A stretch of 54,960 nucleotides of DNA from the NCBI GenBank assembly GCA_023231425.1, contig JALNVI010000013.1, positions 1 through 54,960 on the forward strand, given 5' to 3'. Origin of the DNA: Desulforhopalus sp. GTDB lineage: Bacteria; Desulfobacterota; Desulfobulbia; Desulfobulbales; Desulfocapsaceae. Within the stretch, counting starts at the first letter, position 1; each line of letters begins with the position of its first letter. A model generated the notes under the pieces. The model was given only the letters and a program-made list of their open reading frames with translations. It was not told where the DNA came from and did no database searches. The translations under genes were made by a program, and so were the position numbers. Shown one piece after another: positions 1-7,863 of this stretch.

Positions 1-1
1 C

Positions 2-112
2 TTTGATGAGCGTCTCGGCATTATTGCGGGTTCAATTGCATCGGGAACAGCTGGTTTTTTTCTCATCAGATCCAGCTTGAGTCCTGATGAAGGTGGTTTG
101 TCAGGCCGTTAG
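2..112 (+). CDS. NhaA-like Na+/H+ antiporter, C-terminal end (partial)
   Basis: This is an open frame entering from the left edge and ending at TAG 110-112. It encodes about 36 residues with the pattern DERLGIIAGS...SGTAGFFLIR. This resembles the last transmembrane helix of NhaA-family sodium/proton antiporters, where a Gly/Ser-rich helix ends in a short polar tail. Only the tail is visible, so the assignment rests on one helix. Any membrane protein ending in a similar helix would look alike. The stop is followed after 111 bases by a copy of the dispersed element. Confidence 0.45.
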   Translation, partial: FDERLGIIAGSIASGTAGFFLIRSSLSPDEGGLSGR

Positions 113-223
113 GCGCTCCGGGTTGCAGTCTTCACTGGGGAATGTGTCGCCCTTATTCCCTGGATGTCCTTCAATGCAGCCCTGGACAAGAAAAAAAACA
201 GGGAAATCTGCTATTTAATAACC

Positions 224-364
224 AGGGAACATCGAATAATCGCCCATCTTCTTCGTTGCAGTCAAAAAATTATCCTCAGAGGTAAGCGCTAAGACTCTGA
301 TATCGAATATACACCTCCGGTAAATTTGAATATGAACGAAATACAAGCTGTTTCAAGATCCCCT
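224..364 (+). repeat. Dispersed element family A, copy 1 (short core form)
   Basis: The copy starts AGGGAACATCGAATAATCGC and ends with the rightward end GTTTCAAGATCCCCT. Its core is the short form: CCTCAGAGGTAAGCGC without the roughly 26-base insert seen in long copies. It lies 111 bases downstream of the NhaA-like stop. The terminal bases pair imperfectly as inverted repeats (AGGG...CCCT). The reading frames across it give peptides seen in other copies (for example NEIQAVSR on the minus strand), so open frames here are by-products of the repeat. Confidence 0.85.
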
Positions 365-827
365 GAAGATGTTGTCCGATGCACTGTCCCTGCCTCCATG
401 CTGATCTGACAACTGGCTTTGTGGAATCTCTGGCCGGTGAACGGGTTTTCCTGGATATTGGCGGTACTTTTGGGTGCTTGATCTTGACTGATGCTTCGCT
501 TCAATGCTCACTGGGAGAATGTGCTCTTCTTTCTTGAAGACATCCTTCGTGTTCCCACTTTGGACCACCGCTGAAAAAGTTTCTCCACTGTTCCCCACCA
601 CACGCTATTTGCACTTTTTTTTCTCACATTGACCATGTCTTTACTTTCCTCTGGAATGCCCGATTTGAGGCGAAATATGGGCTTTTCCAAGGGCAAAAGG
701 GTTTTTTTTCTGAGTTGTGGGAATCTACTCTGCGCAGGGTTCTCCACTTGCCGATCTACTACCTGTTGTGTTTTACCTGAAATAGACAGTGCAGCCCTAT
801 GCCGTCGAAAGTCCGATGGTTTTTTCC
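365..827. other. Long non-coding stretch upstream of mraZ
   Basis: About 460 bases between the repeat and the mraZ promoter. Frames on both strands are short or have no ribosome binding site and no family resemblance, so I see no gene. The segment contains T runs near 615 and 702. It may hold distal regulatory sequence for the dcw cluster, but nothing in it is diagnostic. Confidence 0.4.
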
Positions 828-856
828 TTGACCCCCCCCCCCCGATACGATAAAAA
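828..856 (+). promoter_or_regulatory. Candidate dcw promoter with a 12-C spacer run
   Basis: TTGACC at 828-833 resembles a sigma-70 -35 box. It is followed directly by a run of 12 C (832-843, sharing the last two bases). The best -10-like sequences downstream are TAAAAA at 851-856 (17-base spacer) or TACGAT at 846-851 (too close at 12 bases). The MraZ boxes begin just after this. Slippage in the C run would change the -35/-10 spacing. The promoter call is by eye. Confidence 0.45.
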
Positions 857-861
857 GAAAG

Positions 862-891
862 AAAGTGGTACAAAGTGGGAGAAAAGGGAAG
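862..891 (+). promoter_or_regulatory. MraZ operator: three direct repeats at 10-bp spacing
   Basis: AAAGTGG at 862-868, AAAGTGG at 872-878 and AAAAGGG at 882-888 repeat with an exact 10-base period, just upstream of the mraZ ATG at 895. MraZ proteins are known to bind tandem AAAGTG/TGGG-type repeats of this spacing ahead of their own operon. The match in sequence, spacing and place is good. The last repeat also serves as the mraZ ribosome binding site (AAAAGGGAAG). Confidence 0.75.
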
Positions 892-894
892 ACA

Positions 895-1347
895 ATGGCG
901 AACGACAGATTTCGCGGACATTCGATACATACGCTGGACGGAAAAGGGAGGGTCAGTATCCCTGCAAAAATCCGTTCTGTGTTGACTGTGCTGAATGCAG
1001 CTTCCCTTGTGCTCGTTCCCTGGAACGACCATCTCCGGGCCTATCCTGAAGATGAGTGGGCAAAGTATGAAGACAGACTGCTCGGCGACGGAGTTAAAAA
1101 AGGTATGGGACGGCTCTTGCGGGCGCTGGTAAACAGCTCAATTACCACCTCGGTTGATAGACAGGGGCGTCTGCTTATTTCTCCGGCACACCGGGAAAAG
1201 TTGAATTTCAAGAAGGAAGTGGTTGTGGCCGGAAATGTTCACTGGTTTGAATTTTGGGACCCGCAGGTTTACGAAAAAGAAAATGCGGAGACCCTCGAGG
1301 ATTTCAGCAAATACGAAGAAGAACTCTCAGAAATAGGGTTGTTGTAA
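895..1347 (+). CDS. mraZ: Transcriptional regulator MraZ
   Basis: The protein has 150 residues and two SpoVT/AbrB-like domains, which assemble into a ring and bind the tandem boxes upstream to control the dcw cluster. The N-terminal half shows the typical start RFRG..IHTLDGKGRVSIPAKIR. The second half repeats the fold with SVDRQGRLLISPAHRE. The start is ATG 895, after AAAAGGGA. An in-frame GTG at 865 would add ten residues encoded by the operator repeats and is unlikely. The length is normal for the family. It is the first gene of the cluster, and its TAA is immediately followed by the rsmH ATG at 1348. Confidence 0.95.
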   Translation: MANDRFRGHSIHTLDGKGRVSIPAKIRSVLTVLNAASLVLVPWNDHLRAYPEDEWAKYEDRLLGDGVKKGMGRLLRALVNSSITTSVDRQGRLLISPAHREKLNFKKEVVVAGNVHWFEFWDPQVYEKENAETLEDFSKYEEELSEIGLL

Positions 1348-2262
1348 ATGTGTGATCCGGCATCCATCCACGTATCTGTCCTGCTTGAGGAGTGCATGGA
1401 ACTTTTAAGACCCCGCTCTGGTGGACTTTATGTGGACTGTACACTTGGACTTGGTGGCCACACCGAGGGTATCCTTCAGCGCTCCGGGCCCGATGGCAGA
1501 GTAATTGGTTTTGACTGGGACTCCAGTGCTCAGCAGAAAGCTCAGCAGCGACTGGTGTCCTTTGGAGAACGTTTGATCCCGGTTCGGCGAAATTTTGCCG
1601 AGCTGGCAGAAGGGCTCGACGACCTGAACATTTGTGAAGTTGATGGCCTGCTCCTCGATGCAGGTCTCTCCTCCCTGCAACTGGACTTGCACGAGGGGCG
1701 GGGCTTCAGCTTTCAGCGGGATGAGCCGCTTGACATGCGTATGGATAATCGGCGCAGTGTTACAGCGGCGTCCATCCTCGCTCGGGCGGACGAGTCAGAA
1801 CTTGCCGATATTCTTTATTATTATGGTGAAGAGAGGCAGGCGCGGAGGATTGCGGCGGCAATCGTGGCCGCAAGGAAAAAGGAGAAACTTCAGACAACCG
1901 GGCAACTGGTGGAGGTCGTCAGTGCGGCCGTCCCGGGAAGGTTTCACCCCAAAAGAATTCATATCGCCACGAAGACCTTTCAGGCCCTTCGCATTGCGGT
2001 AAACGGGGAACTGGAAAACCTCGGAAAGGCCCTCGACATTGGCGTCCGTTACATGAAGCCGGGGGCAAGATTCTGTGTCATTTCTTTCCATTCCCTCGAA
2101 GACCGGCTTGTAAAAAGGAAGTTTCGAGATAATCCCGCACTTGAAGTCATCACTCCCAGGCCCGTAGGGGCCTCCAGTGAAGAAGTTGAGAGAAATCCCC
2201 GCTCACGCAGTGCCCGCCTCAGGGTGGTGCAGAAGCGGGAACAACCAGAGGAGAATAAATGA
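1348..2262 (+). CDS. rsmH: 16S rRNA m4C1402 methyltransferase RsmH (MraW)
   Basis: This S-adenosylmethionine-dependent enzyme methylates N4 of C1402 in 16S rRNA. It has 304 residues. The N-terminus HVSVLLEECMELL and the SAM-binding segment YVDCTLGLGGHTEGIL are classic, as are LLLDAGLSSLQLD, the MRMD motif and FHSLEDRLVK near residue 245. It starts directly after the mraZ stop and ends in an ATGA overlap with the next gene, so it is translationally coupled. Nothing is unusual. Confidence 0.96.
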   Translation: MCDPASIHVSVLLEECMELLRPRSGGLYVDCTLGLGGHTEGILQRSGPDGRVIGFDWDSSAQQKAQQRLVSFGERLIPVRRNFAELAEGLDDLNICEVDGLLLDAGLSSLQLDLHEGRGFSFQRDEPLDMRMDNRRSVTAASILARADESELADILYYYGEERQARRIAAAIVAARKKEKLQTTGQLVEVVSAAVPGRFHPKRIHIATKTFQALRIAVNGELENLGKALDIGVRYMKPGARFCVISFHSLEDRLVKRKFRDNPALEVITPRPVGASSEEVERNPRSRSARLRVVQKREQPEENK

Positions 2263-2696
2263 GAGTTTACAGCAGTACTCACGCATATGTACACCCTGGA
2301 GGGCGATATGGGCGGACAGGTTGCCGCGGAGGTCTTATCGCCTTCGCCACCCGTCTGACGGAACCTTTTATTGGGTGGGTTGCCGGACTGACGGCAAGTG
2401 GGGTAATGGGCAGACGTTTTGGGCGGGTTGCCCTTGTTGTCGTTCCCGTGGCGCTGGTTTGTAATTTGCTCTGCATCTCACTTATTAACGGTTCCGACGC
2501 CCGCATGGCGAAGATGACTGAGCATTATCAAGCTCTGGAGATGACCAATATTTCCCTGCTGGCGCACCGTGCTCGAATATGGGGTCCCGGGAACATGGCA
2601 AAATTGGCGGAAAAACTTGATTTACATCCGGCTGCCGATCGACAGATCGGAGTCTATGACTCGAGTATCGACAAGTTTCGTTACTCTAGACAATGA
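2259..2696 (+). CDS. ftsL: FtsL-like small division membrane protein
   Basis: The protein has 145 residues. A Gly/Arg-rich cytoplasmic N-terminus of about 65 residues is followed by one transmembrane helix (about 66-85, ALVVVPVALVCNLLCISL) and a short periplasmic region with a predicted coiled-coil stretch (MAKMTEHYQALEMTN). Sequence identity to FtsL is not evident, as usual for this fast-evolving family. The call rests on position between rsmH and ftsI, topology and size. It overlaps rsmH by ATGA at 2259-2262. In other bacteria FtsL bridges FtsB/FtsQ and FtsWI, so its partners here deserve attention because FtsI is inactive and FtsW is absent from this locus. Confidence 0.7.
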   Translation: MRVYSSTHAYVHPGGRYGRTGCRGGLIAFATRLTEPFIGWVAGLTASGVMGRRFGRVALVVVPVALVCNLLCISLINGSDARMAKMTEHYQALEMTNISLLAHRARIWGPGNMAKLAEKLDLHPAADRQIGVYDSSIDKFRYSRQ

Positions 2697-2699
2697 GGC

Positions 2700-4580
2700 A
2701 TGGCTGTTCGCAAAACACGTATTCGCCTCTCCCGCAGGATTCGGAGTCGTCGTCTTCTGTGGTTAGTGGCAGGGGCGCTGGCGCTTGCAGTTGGAATCTG
2801 GTTTCTGTTCCGTGGCGGCAATGGGGACGAGAGACTGCACCCACCGGCAAAGGTTGGAAAAAACTCTGCCGGTGAGTGGGTTCGTGGTACAATTTATGAC
2901 AGTCGCAAAAAACGTCTTGCTGAGACCATTGAACAGGTTTCCGTTTATGTAAGGACCCGTGAGGCAGGCTCAATTTCAGAGACAGCGAGGCAACTCGCAT
3001 CAGTTCTTTCTCTTGATCGTAATTCCCTGGAGGGGAGATTGAAGCGGGGGGCTCTGCGGGTCTGGATTGCCAGACAGATAAGCCAGGAACAGGAAGACGC
3101 TCTGGGCAAGCTGGCCTTGCCCGGAGTTTATCTGGAGAAGGAGTGGCGCCGGAGTTATCCTAACGGGGCCATGGCCTCGCACATGATTGGTTTTTCCGAT
3201 AACGGCGTTGGCCTTGCAGGGGTCGAATATCAGTATGACAGGTTGCTTTCAAGGATCAATGAGCAGGGTGCGGAAGGGCGAGAGATGCGAACAGATCTGG
3301 TCCTCTCGCTTGATATGAAGATCCAGCAGCCGCTGGAAGATGTTTTGGCGACGGTGCGGAGCTGGGGCACCTCCCGTGGTCAGGATGTGCGGGTCGTTGG
3401 CTGTGTTCTTGATGCAAAGAGTGGCAGTATTGTTGCTCTCGGCCAGCTCCCCGGTTTTGACCCCAATGACTTTGCTCTCTATGGTTCGCGAATTCTTGGC
3501 AGCATGATGTTCAAACCGATGCTGGTTCCGGAGACAATTCGCGTACTGTTGCGGGATTCGGCAGTATTTCTCAAGACGGATGATGAGGTTGAGGCGTATG
3601 GAGGCTGGTCCCTGATCCCGAAGGCAAAGGCTGGCAAACAACTTCAGCTTATTACTGCATTGAATCTGGACAGAAAAATTTACGCGGATTTCTATAGTGG
3701 GCCGCGTGACCAGAAGCCGTTTGCCGGATATTTGCTGCAGCGGGATCGGAATCGCGGTCTGGATATGATGCCCGAGGTCTCTACTCCAATGACACTGCTG
3801 GTCGGTCTGAGCACTCTGCTCCATGGGCTTCCCGCAGGTGAACCGGCGGTGATTGCGCAGACGGTTAAATCGACAGATCAGGTTGGGCAGCCGGTGGAGA
3901 AGATTCCTTTCCCGGGACCGCCGCCCGTGCTGGTACAGAAGGGGGTTGAGGGCCTCTTTAGTGCAATGGGGGAAAAAGGCAATTTTTCTACCATATATCT
4001 TGAGGGTAAGGCCCTGGGGACGATTCCTGAAGAGAGTACAGGTGATGTGTTTCTTCAGGACGATGTCGTTTTTGCCGACATTCCTTCTGGTGAGAGGCCG
4101 ATGGTGCTTCTGCTGGTAGCGGAGGTGCGCGGTTATGCTCCTTTCTCCCGTGAAAATACTCTTGAGGCAGAAAAACTCAATATCCGTCGCCTGATCGACG
4201 AAAAAATGCGGCGGATGGGAATCCTGCACATGGTGTCCGCAGGTGCCTCCGATCTGCTCCCTGCGGAAGAGGGGGCGGAGGGGAACTGGCAGAGCAAGGG
4301 TACCATCGTAGTGCAGGGCGACAGTGTAATAAATCGGAAAAAAGGCAAGAAAGACGAACCTGTTAAGATGCCTGATATCATGGGCAGGAGTTTGCGCAAG
4401 AGTCTGCGCATGCTTGAGGGAATTCCTCTGAAACTCTCAATCGAAGGTTCTGGGCGGGTGGTTCAGCAGAGCCCGGAGGCTGGAACAATTCTAAAAAAGA
4501 ATGCTTCCTGTCAAATTATTTTGAAACAGAAACATCTGGATATATTTAAAGCTGTGAATGAAGAAAAAACAACACGGTGA
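2700..4580 (+). CDS. ftsI: FtsI/PBP3-like protein lacking all transpeptidase motifs, with PASTA domain
   Basis: The protein has 626 residues. It has a basic N-terminus, a transmembrane helix (about 19-38), a PBP dimerisation region (about 60-185, including YPNGAMASHMIGF and GLAGVEYQYDRLL), a transpeptidase-like fold (about 225-475) and a C-terminal PASTA domain (about 558-612). The fold landmarks are present: DAKSGSIVALGQLPGFDPND and the TPMTLLVG helix. The catalytic motifs are not. The SxxK site reads GSMMFKP (268-272, SxxxK), the SxN region reads KAGKQ (310-314), and KTG reads KAL (437-439). It therefore cannot be a normal D,D-transpeptidase. The frame is intact over its full length, which argues for a retained structural role. 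Start ATG 2700 lies four bases after the ftsL stop. Confidence 0.85.
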   Translation: MAVRKTRIRLSRRIRSRRLLWLVAGALALAVGIWFLFRGGNGDERLHPPAKVGKNSAGEWVRGTIYDSRKKRLAETIEQVSVYVRTREAGSISETARQLASVLSLDRNSLEGRLKRGALRVWIARQISQEQEDALGKLALPGVYLEKEWRRSYPNGAMASHMIGFSDNGVGLAGVEYQYDRLLSRINEQGAEGREMRTDLVLSLDMKIQQPLEDVLATVRSWGTSRGQDVRVVGCVLDAKSGSIVALGQLPGFDPNDFALYGSRILGSMMFKPMLVPETIRVLLRDSAVFLKTDDEVEAYGGWSLIPKAKAGKQLQLITALNLDRKIYADFYSGPRDQKPFAGYLLQRDRNRGLDMMPEVSTPMTLLVGLSTLLHGLPAGEPAVIAQTVKSTDQVGQPVEKIPFPGPPPVLVQKGVEGLFSAMGEKGNFSTIYLEGKALGTIPEESTGDVFLQDDVVFADIPSGERPMVLLLVAEVRGYAPFSRENTLEAEKLNIRRLIDEKMRRMGILHMVSAGASDLLPAEEGAEGNWQSKGTIVVQGDSVINRKKGKKDEPVKMPDIMGRSLRKSLRMLEGIPLKLSIEGSGRVVQQSPEAGTILKKNASCQIILKQKHLDIFKAVNEEKTTR

Positions 4581-4662
4581 TGAAGTGCCTGCAGCAGGAA
4601 CGGCTCTTCTGAATGAGTGGAAAAGTTGAGGCGGATAATACATCTCTCTGCCTTATGGTAAA

Positions 4663-4816
4663 AGGGTGTCTTGAATAATCGCCCATCTTCTTCATTACAG
4701 GTAAAAAAATTTTCCTCGGAGGTGGTAAACAATAGACTCCGATATCAATCATGGCTGTAATAAATTTCCTCCTGTGCCTCGAAGATGAACGAAATACAAG
4801 CTGTTTCAAGATCCCC
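4663..4816 (+). repeat. Dispersed element family A, copy 2, inside the dcw operon
   Basis: The copy starts AGGGTGTCTTGAATAATCGC and ends CAAGCTGTTTCAAGATCCCC. It has the short core (CCTCGGAGGTGGTAAAC). It fills the gap between the ftsI stop (4580) and the murEF start (4856) and is the only long gap between rsmH and ftsA. Just after it is a run of AAAGGCA-type direct repeats (4818-4857) leading into the murEF start codon. Confidence 0.88.
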
Positions 4817-4855
4817 AAAAGGTAAAGGCAATTGTAAAAGGCAAAGGCAAAGGCA

Positions 4856-7800
4856 ATGACAGGACGAACATTGGATTCCCTTTTTAAGCGACTCGGTGAC
4901 CACGCAAAGTCGTCGAAAAATGATGGAATCGAGAATAGCACATTGACCGCTCTCACCTGTGATTCCCGCGAGGTGAAGAGCGGTTCTCTGTTTATTGCAT
5001 TGCGTGGGACTTCTGCTGACGGGCACTCCTTTCTCGCCGATGTTGCTGACAGAGGTGCGGCTGCAGTTGTGTGTGAGGGGGAGGGCATTTCGGCAGATAT
5101 TCGTCTCCTTCTCGCGGAGAAAAGCGTCGTTGTCATTGAGGTTGACAATACTTCTGCCTGTTGTCCCCTTATTGCTGCCTGGTTTTACGGGGATCCGGCG
5201 AAGTCCCTGCGTCTGGTGGCAGTTACCGGGACCAACGGAAAAACTACGGTCACCTCGCTGGTTGAGCAGTTGCTCCTTGCAGACGGGAAAGCTGTCGGCG
5301 TTATCGGGACGGTGAATAATCGCTGTACGGTGAACGGGAAGGCCCTCTCTTTTCCGGCACACCTCACCACTCCGGAACCCCTTGAATTACATCAATTGCT
5401 TCGGGCAATGGTTAACGCCGGTACGGAGATTGTGGTGATGGAGGTCTCTTCTCACGCCCTTGTCCGTGGCCGGGTAGACGGGTTGCAGTTTGAGGCGGCG
5501 GCCTTTACTAATCTCTCTCGGGATCATCTCGATTACCATGGCACGATGGAGAGATATTTCAAAGCAAAGTCACTGCTCTTCTCAAAATATCTTGCGGATG
5601 ACGGCGTGGCTGTGATCCCGACGACTTCGCTTGAGGGGCATAAACTTGCTGCCCTTGCAGGAAGCCGTCCGGGCGTGCGAATTATTCGCTGGGGAGAGGC
5701 TGAGGAAAGTGATTTACGATTGATTAACTGTACGCTGCACCTGGACCGCACCGAAGTCGAATGCCGTGCTTTCGGTAAAACCTGTTTCTTCAACACGCTG
5801 TTGATTGGCAGTTACAACGTGGAAAACCTGTTGACCGCCTGGGGGGCAGCAGCCGCACTTGGCATGGAGAATCAGCACATTGCTGCAGCTGTCTCCTTCC
5901 TTACAGGTGCCCCCGGCCGGGTAGAGCGGGTAAATGTGGAGGCAGCATGGGCTTCGCAGGGGCCGATGGTGCTGGTGGACTACTCCCATACCCCCGATGC
6001 GCTGGAGAAGGTCTTGGAGACTGTTGCTGTGCTGCCCCACCGCAATCTTTGTGCGGTGTTTGGCTGTGGAGGGGACCGTGATACTGGCAAAAGACCTTTG
6101 ATGGGGGCAGTGGCGGGACGGGTGGCCGATGTTGTTGTCGTTACCGATGATAATCCCCGTTCGGAACTTTCTTCTGAGATTATCAAAGAGATCCTGCCGG
6201 GGGTTGAGTCTGTTGGTTGCCCTGTTTTTCAAAGGGACTGGCTTTTCACACGTTCAGAACAAGAGAAGGGGTGCGTTGTCGCAGCCAATCGGGGTGAGGC
6301 CATTGATCATGCCATCCGTTCAATGGGGGTGGGGGATGTGGTGGTGATTGCTGGCAAGGGCCACGAGCCCTATCAGATCAGCCGGAGAGGACGATGCTAT
6401 TTTGATGACCGGCGTCGTGCTGAAAATGCGCTTTTTTCCTGGACTCCACAACTTCTGGCAGAAGCCACCGGCGGACGGGTGGTCGGAAATACCGGCATGC
6501 TTGGTGCTGTAACAACAGACAGCCGCATTGAAAATCCCCGGGGAATATTTGTTGCTCTCACAGGGGAGTACCATGATGCCCACGATTTTGCCCCGGATGC
6601 GGTGGAGAAGAACAACCTCTGTCTCGTCGTTGAGCGGGAACTGCAACTTGATGTCTGTCAGGTTGTGGTCACTGATACCACCCGTGCTCTTGGAAACATG
6701 GCGGCCTTCCGCCGTCGTGCCCTGGCTCGTTTTCTGACGGCACAGGGACGTGAACAGAAGGTTGTCGGCGTGACTGGCAGTTGCGGCAAGACAACCGTGA
6801 AGGAGATGATCTCTGCTATTCTCCGCCGCAAATGGCCGGTGGGGGAATATTATCCAGAGACCTCCATCCTGAAAACAGCGGGAAATTTCAATAACATCAT
6901 CGGCCTGCCTCTGTCGCTGTTACCAATTGGTGTGGATCAGCGGGCAGTTATTCTCGAAATGGGGATGAATGCACCGGGAGAGATTGCCCGGCTCGCAGAA
7001 ATCGCTGACCCGGACATCAGCGTAATTACCAATGTATTCGGGGCGCATCTCGCAGGTCTTGGAGATCTTAACGGTGTTGCCGCAGCCAAAGGGGAACTCT
7101 TCGCGGGAACCCGTGCTGATGGTCTCCTTGTCGTCAATATTGATGATGAAAAGATTCGCGCACAGGCGGAAAAGTCTCTTTGTCGCAAAATTACGTTCAG
7201 TGCGGCTGGGGACAGGGCCGATCTGTATGCCACCGATATTCGTGAGGCAGGGCAGGGACGCTATAATTTCACCCTCAACTGCGGGGGGACAAAGAAAGAG
7301 ATTCTCCTCGGCGCAGCCGGTGAACATAACATTGGGAATGCCCTTGCCGCCGCCACCGTCTGCACTGCCCTCGGGGCCGACCTTGATGAAATTGCTCAGG
7401 GCCTGGCCGACTTTCGCAATGTCGACAGGCGTATGGAGCTGCTCATCGCTCCCGGTGGCTTTACTGTGATTAACGACTGTTATAATGCCAACCCGGGATC
7501 CATGGCGGCGGGCTTGAAGGTCCTCGCTTCTTTCCCTGGTAAAAAGGTTGCCGTGATTGGAGACATGCTTGAACTCGGCAGCTCCGCCGAGGAGGCCCAT
7601 GAAAAAATTGGCCGACTTGCTGCAGAACTGGATATCGACCGGCTGGCTGTTATTGGAGAGTTTGCTTCGGCAGTGAAGAAAGGTGCTCTGGCTGGAGGGA
7701 TGGCAGAGAGCTGCGTGGCGATTTTTGCGGACAAAGCGCAGTTTTCTTCGACCACTGGCTGCTGCTGTGAACATTTGAAGGCGGATAAAGATGCCGTACT

Positions 7801-7861
7801 TGTGAAGGCCTCACGGGGGCTCGCCCTCGAAACCATTGTTGCAAAATTGATGCGGGAGTAA
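4856..7861 (+). CDS. murEF: MurE-MurF fusion: UDP-MurNAc-tripeptide ligase and D-Ala-D-Ala-adding enzyme
   Basis: One 1001-residue chain carries two complete Mur ligases. Residues 1 to about 510 are MurE: CDSREVKSGSLFIAL, the P-loop GTNGKTT (about 125), and TDDNPRSE (about 430), the motif of meso-diaminopimelate-adding MurE. Residues about 515-1001 are MurF: FVALTGEYHDAHDF, the P-loop GSCGKTT (about 640), INDCYNANPGSM, and a C-terminal domain. The linker is only a few residues (RAENALFSWTPQLL). Fusion of these consecutive steps is known in some bacteria, such as Bordetella. It delivers UDP-MurNAc-pentapeptide to MraY, encoded three bases downstream. The start ATG 4856 follows purine-rich AAAGGCA repeats and not a standard ribosome binding site. 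Confidence 0.95.
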   Translation: MTGRTLDSLFKRLGDHAKSSKNDGIENSTLTALTCDSREVKSGSLFIALRGTSADGHSFLADVADRGAAAVVCEGEGISADIRLLLAEKSVVVIEVDNTSACCPLIAAWFYGDPAKSLRLVAVTGTNGKTTVTSLVEQLLLADGKAVGVIGTVNNRCTVNGKALSFPAHLTTPEPLELHQLLRAMVNAGTEIVVMEVSSHALVRGRVDGLQFEAAAFTNLSRDHLDYHGTMERYFKAKSLLFSKYLADDGVAVIPTTSLEGHKLAALAGSRPGVRIIRWGEAEESDLRLINCTLHLDRTEVECRAFGKTCFFNTLLIGSYNVENLLTAWGAAAALGMENQHIAAAVSFLTGAPGRVERVNVEAAWASQGPMVLVDYSHTPDALEKVLETVAVLPHRNLCAVFGCGGDRDTGKRPLMGAVAGRVADVVVVTDDNPRSELSSEIIKEILPGVESVGCPVFQRDWLFTRSEQEKGCVVAANRGEAIDHAIRSMGVGDVVVIAGKGHEPYQISRRGRCYFDDRRRAENALFSWTPQLLAEATGGRVVGNTGMLGAVTTDSRIENPRGIFVALTGEYHDAHDFAPDAVEKNNLCLVVERELQLDVCQVVVTDTTRALGNMAAFRRRALARFLTAQGREQKVVGVTGSCGKTTVKEMISAILRRKWPVGEYYPETSILKTAGNFNNIIGLPLSLLPIGVDQRAVILEMGMNAPGEIARLAEIADPDISVITNVFGAHLAGLGDLNGVAAAKGELFAGTRADGLLVVNIDDEKIRAQAEKSLCRKITFSAAGDRADLYATDIREAGQGRYNFTLNCGGTKKEILLGAAGEHNIGNALAAATVCTALGADLDEIAQGLADFRNVDRRMELLIAPGGFTVINDCYNANPGSMAAGLKVLASFPGKKVAVIGDMLELGSSAEEAHEKIGRLAAELDIDRLAVIGEFASAVKKGALAGGMAESCVAIFADKAQFSSTTGCCCEHLKADKDAVLVKASRGLALETIVAKLMRE

Positions 7862-7863
7862 AC

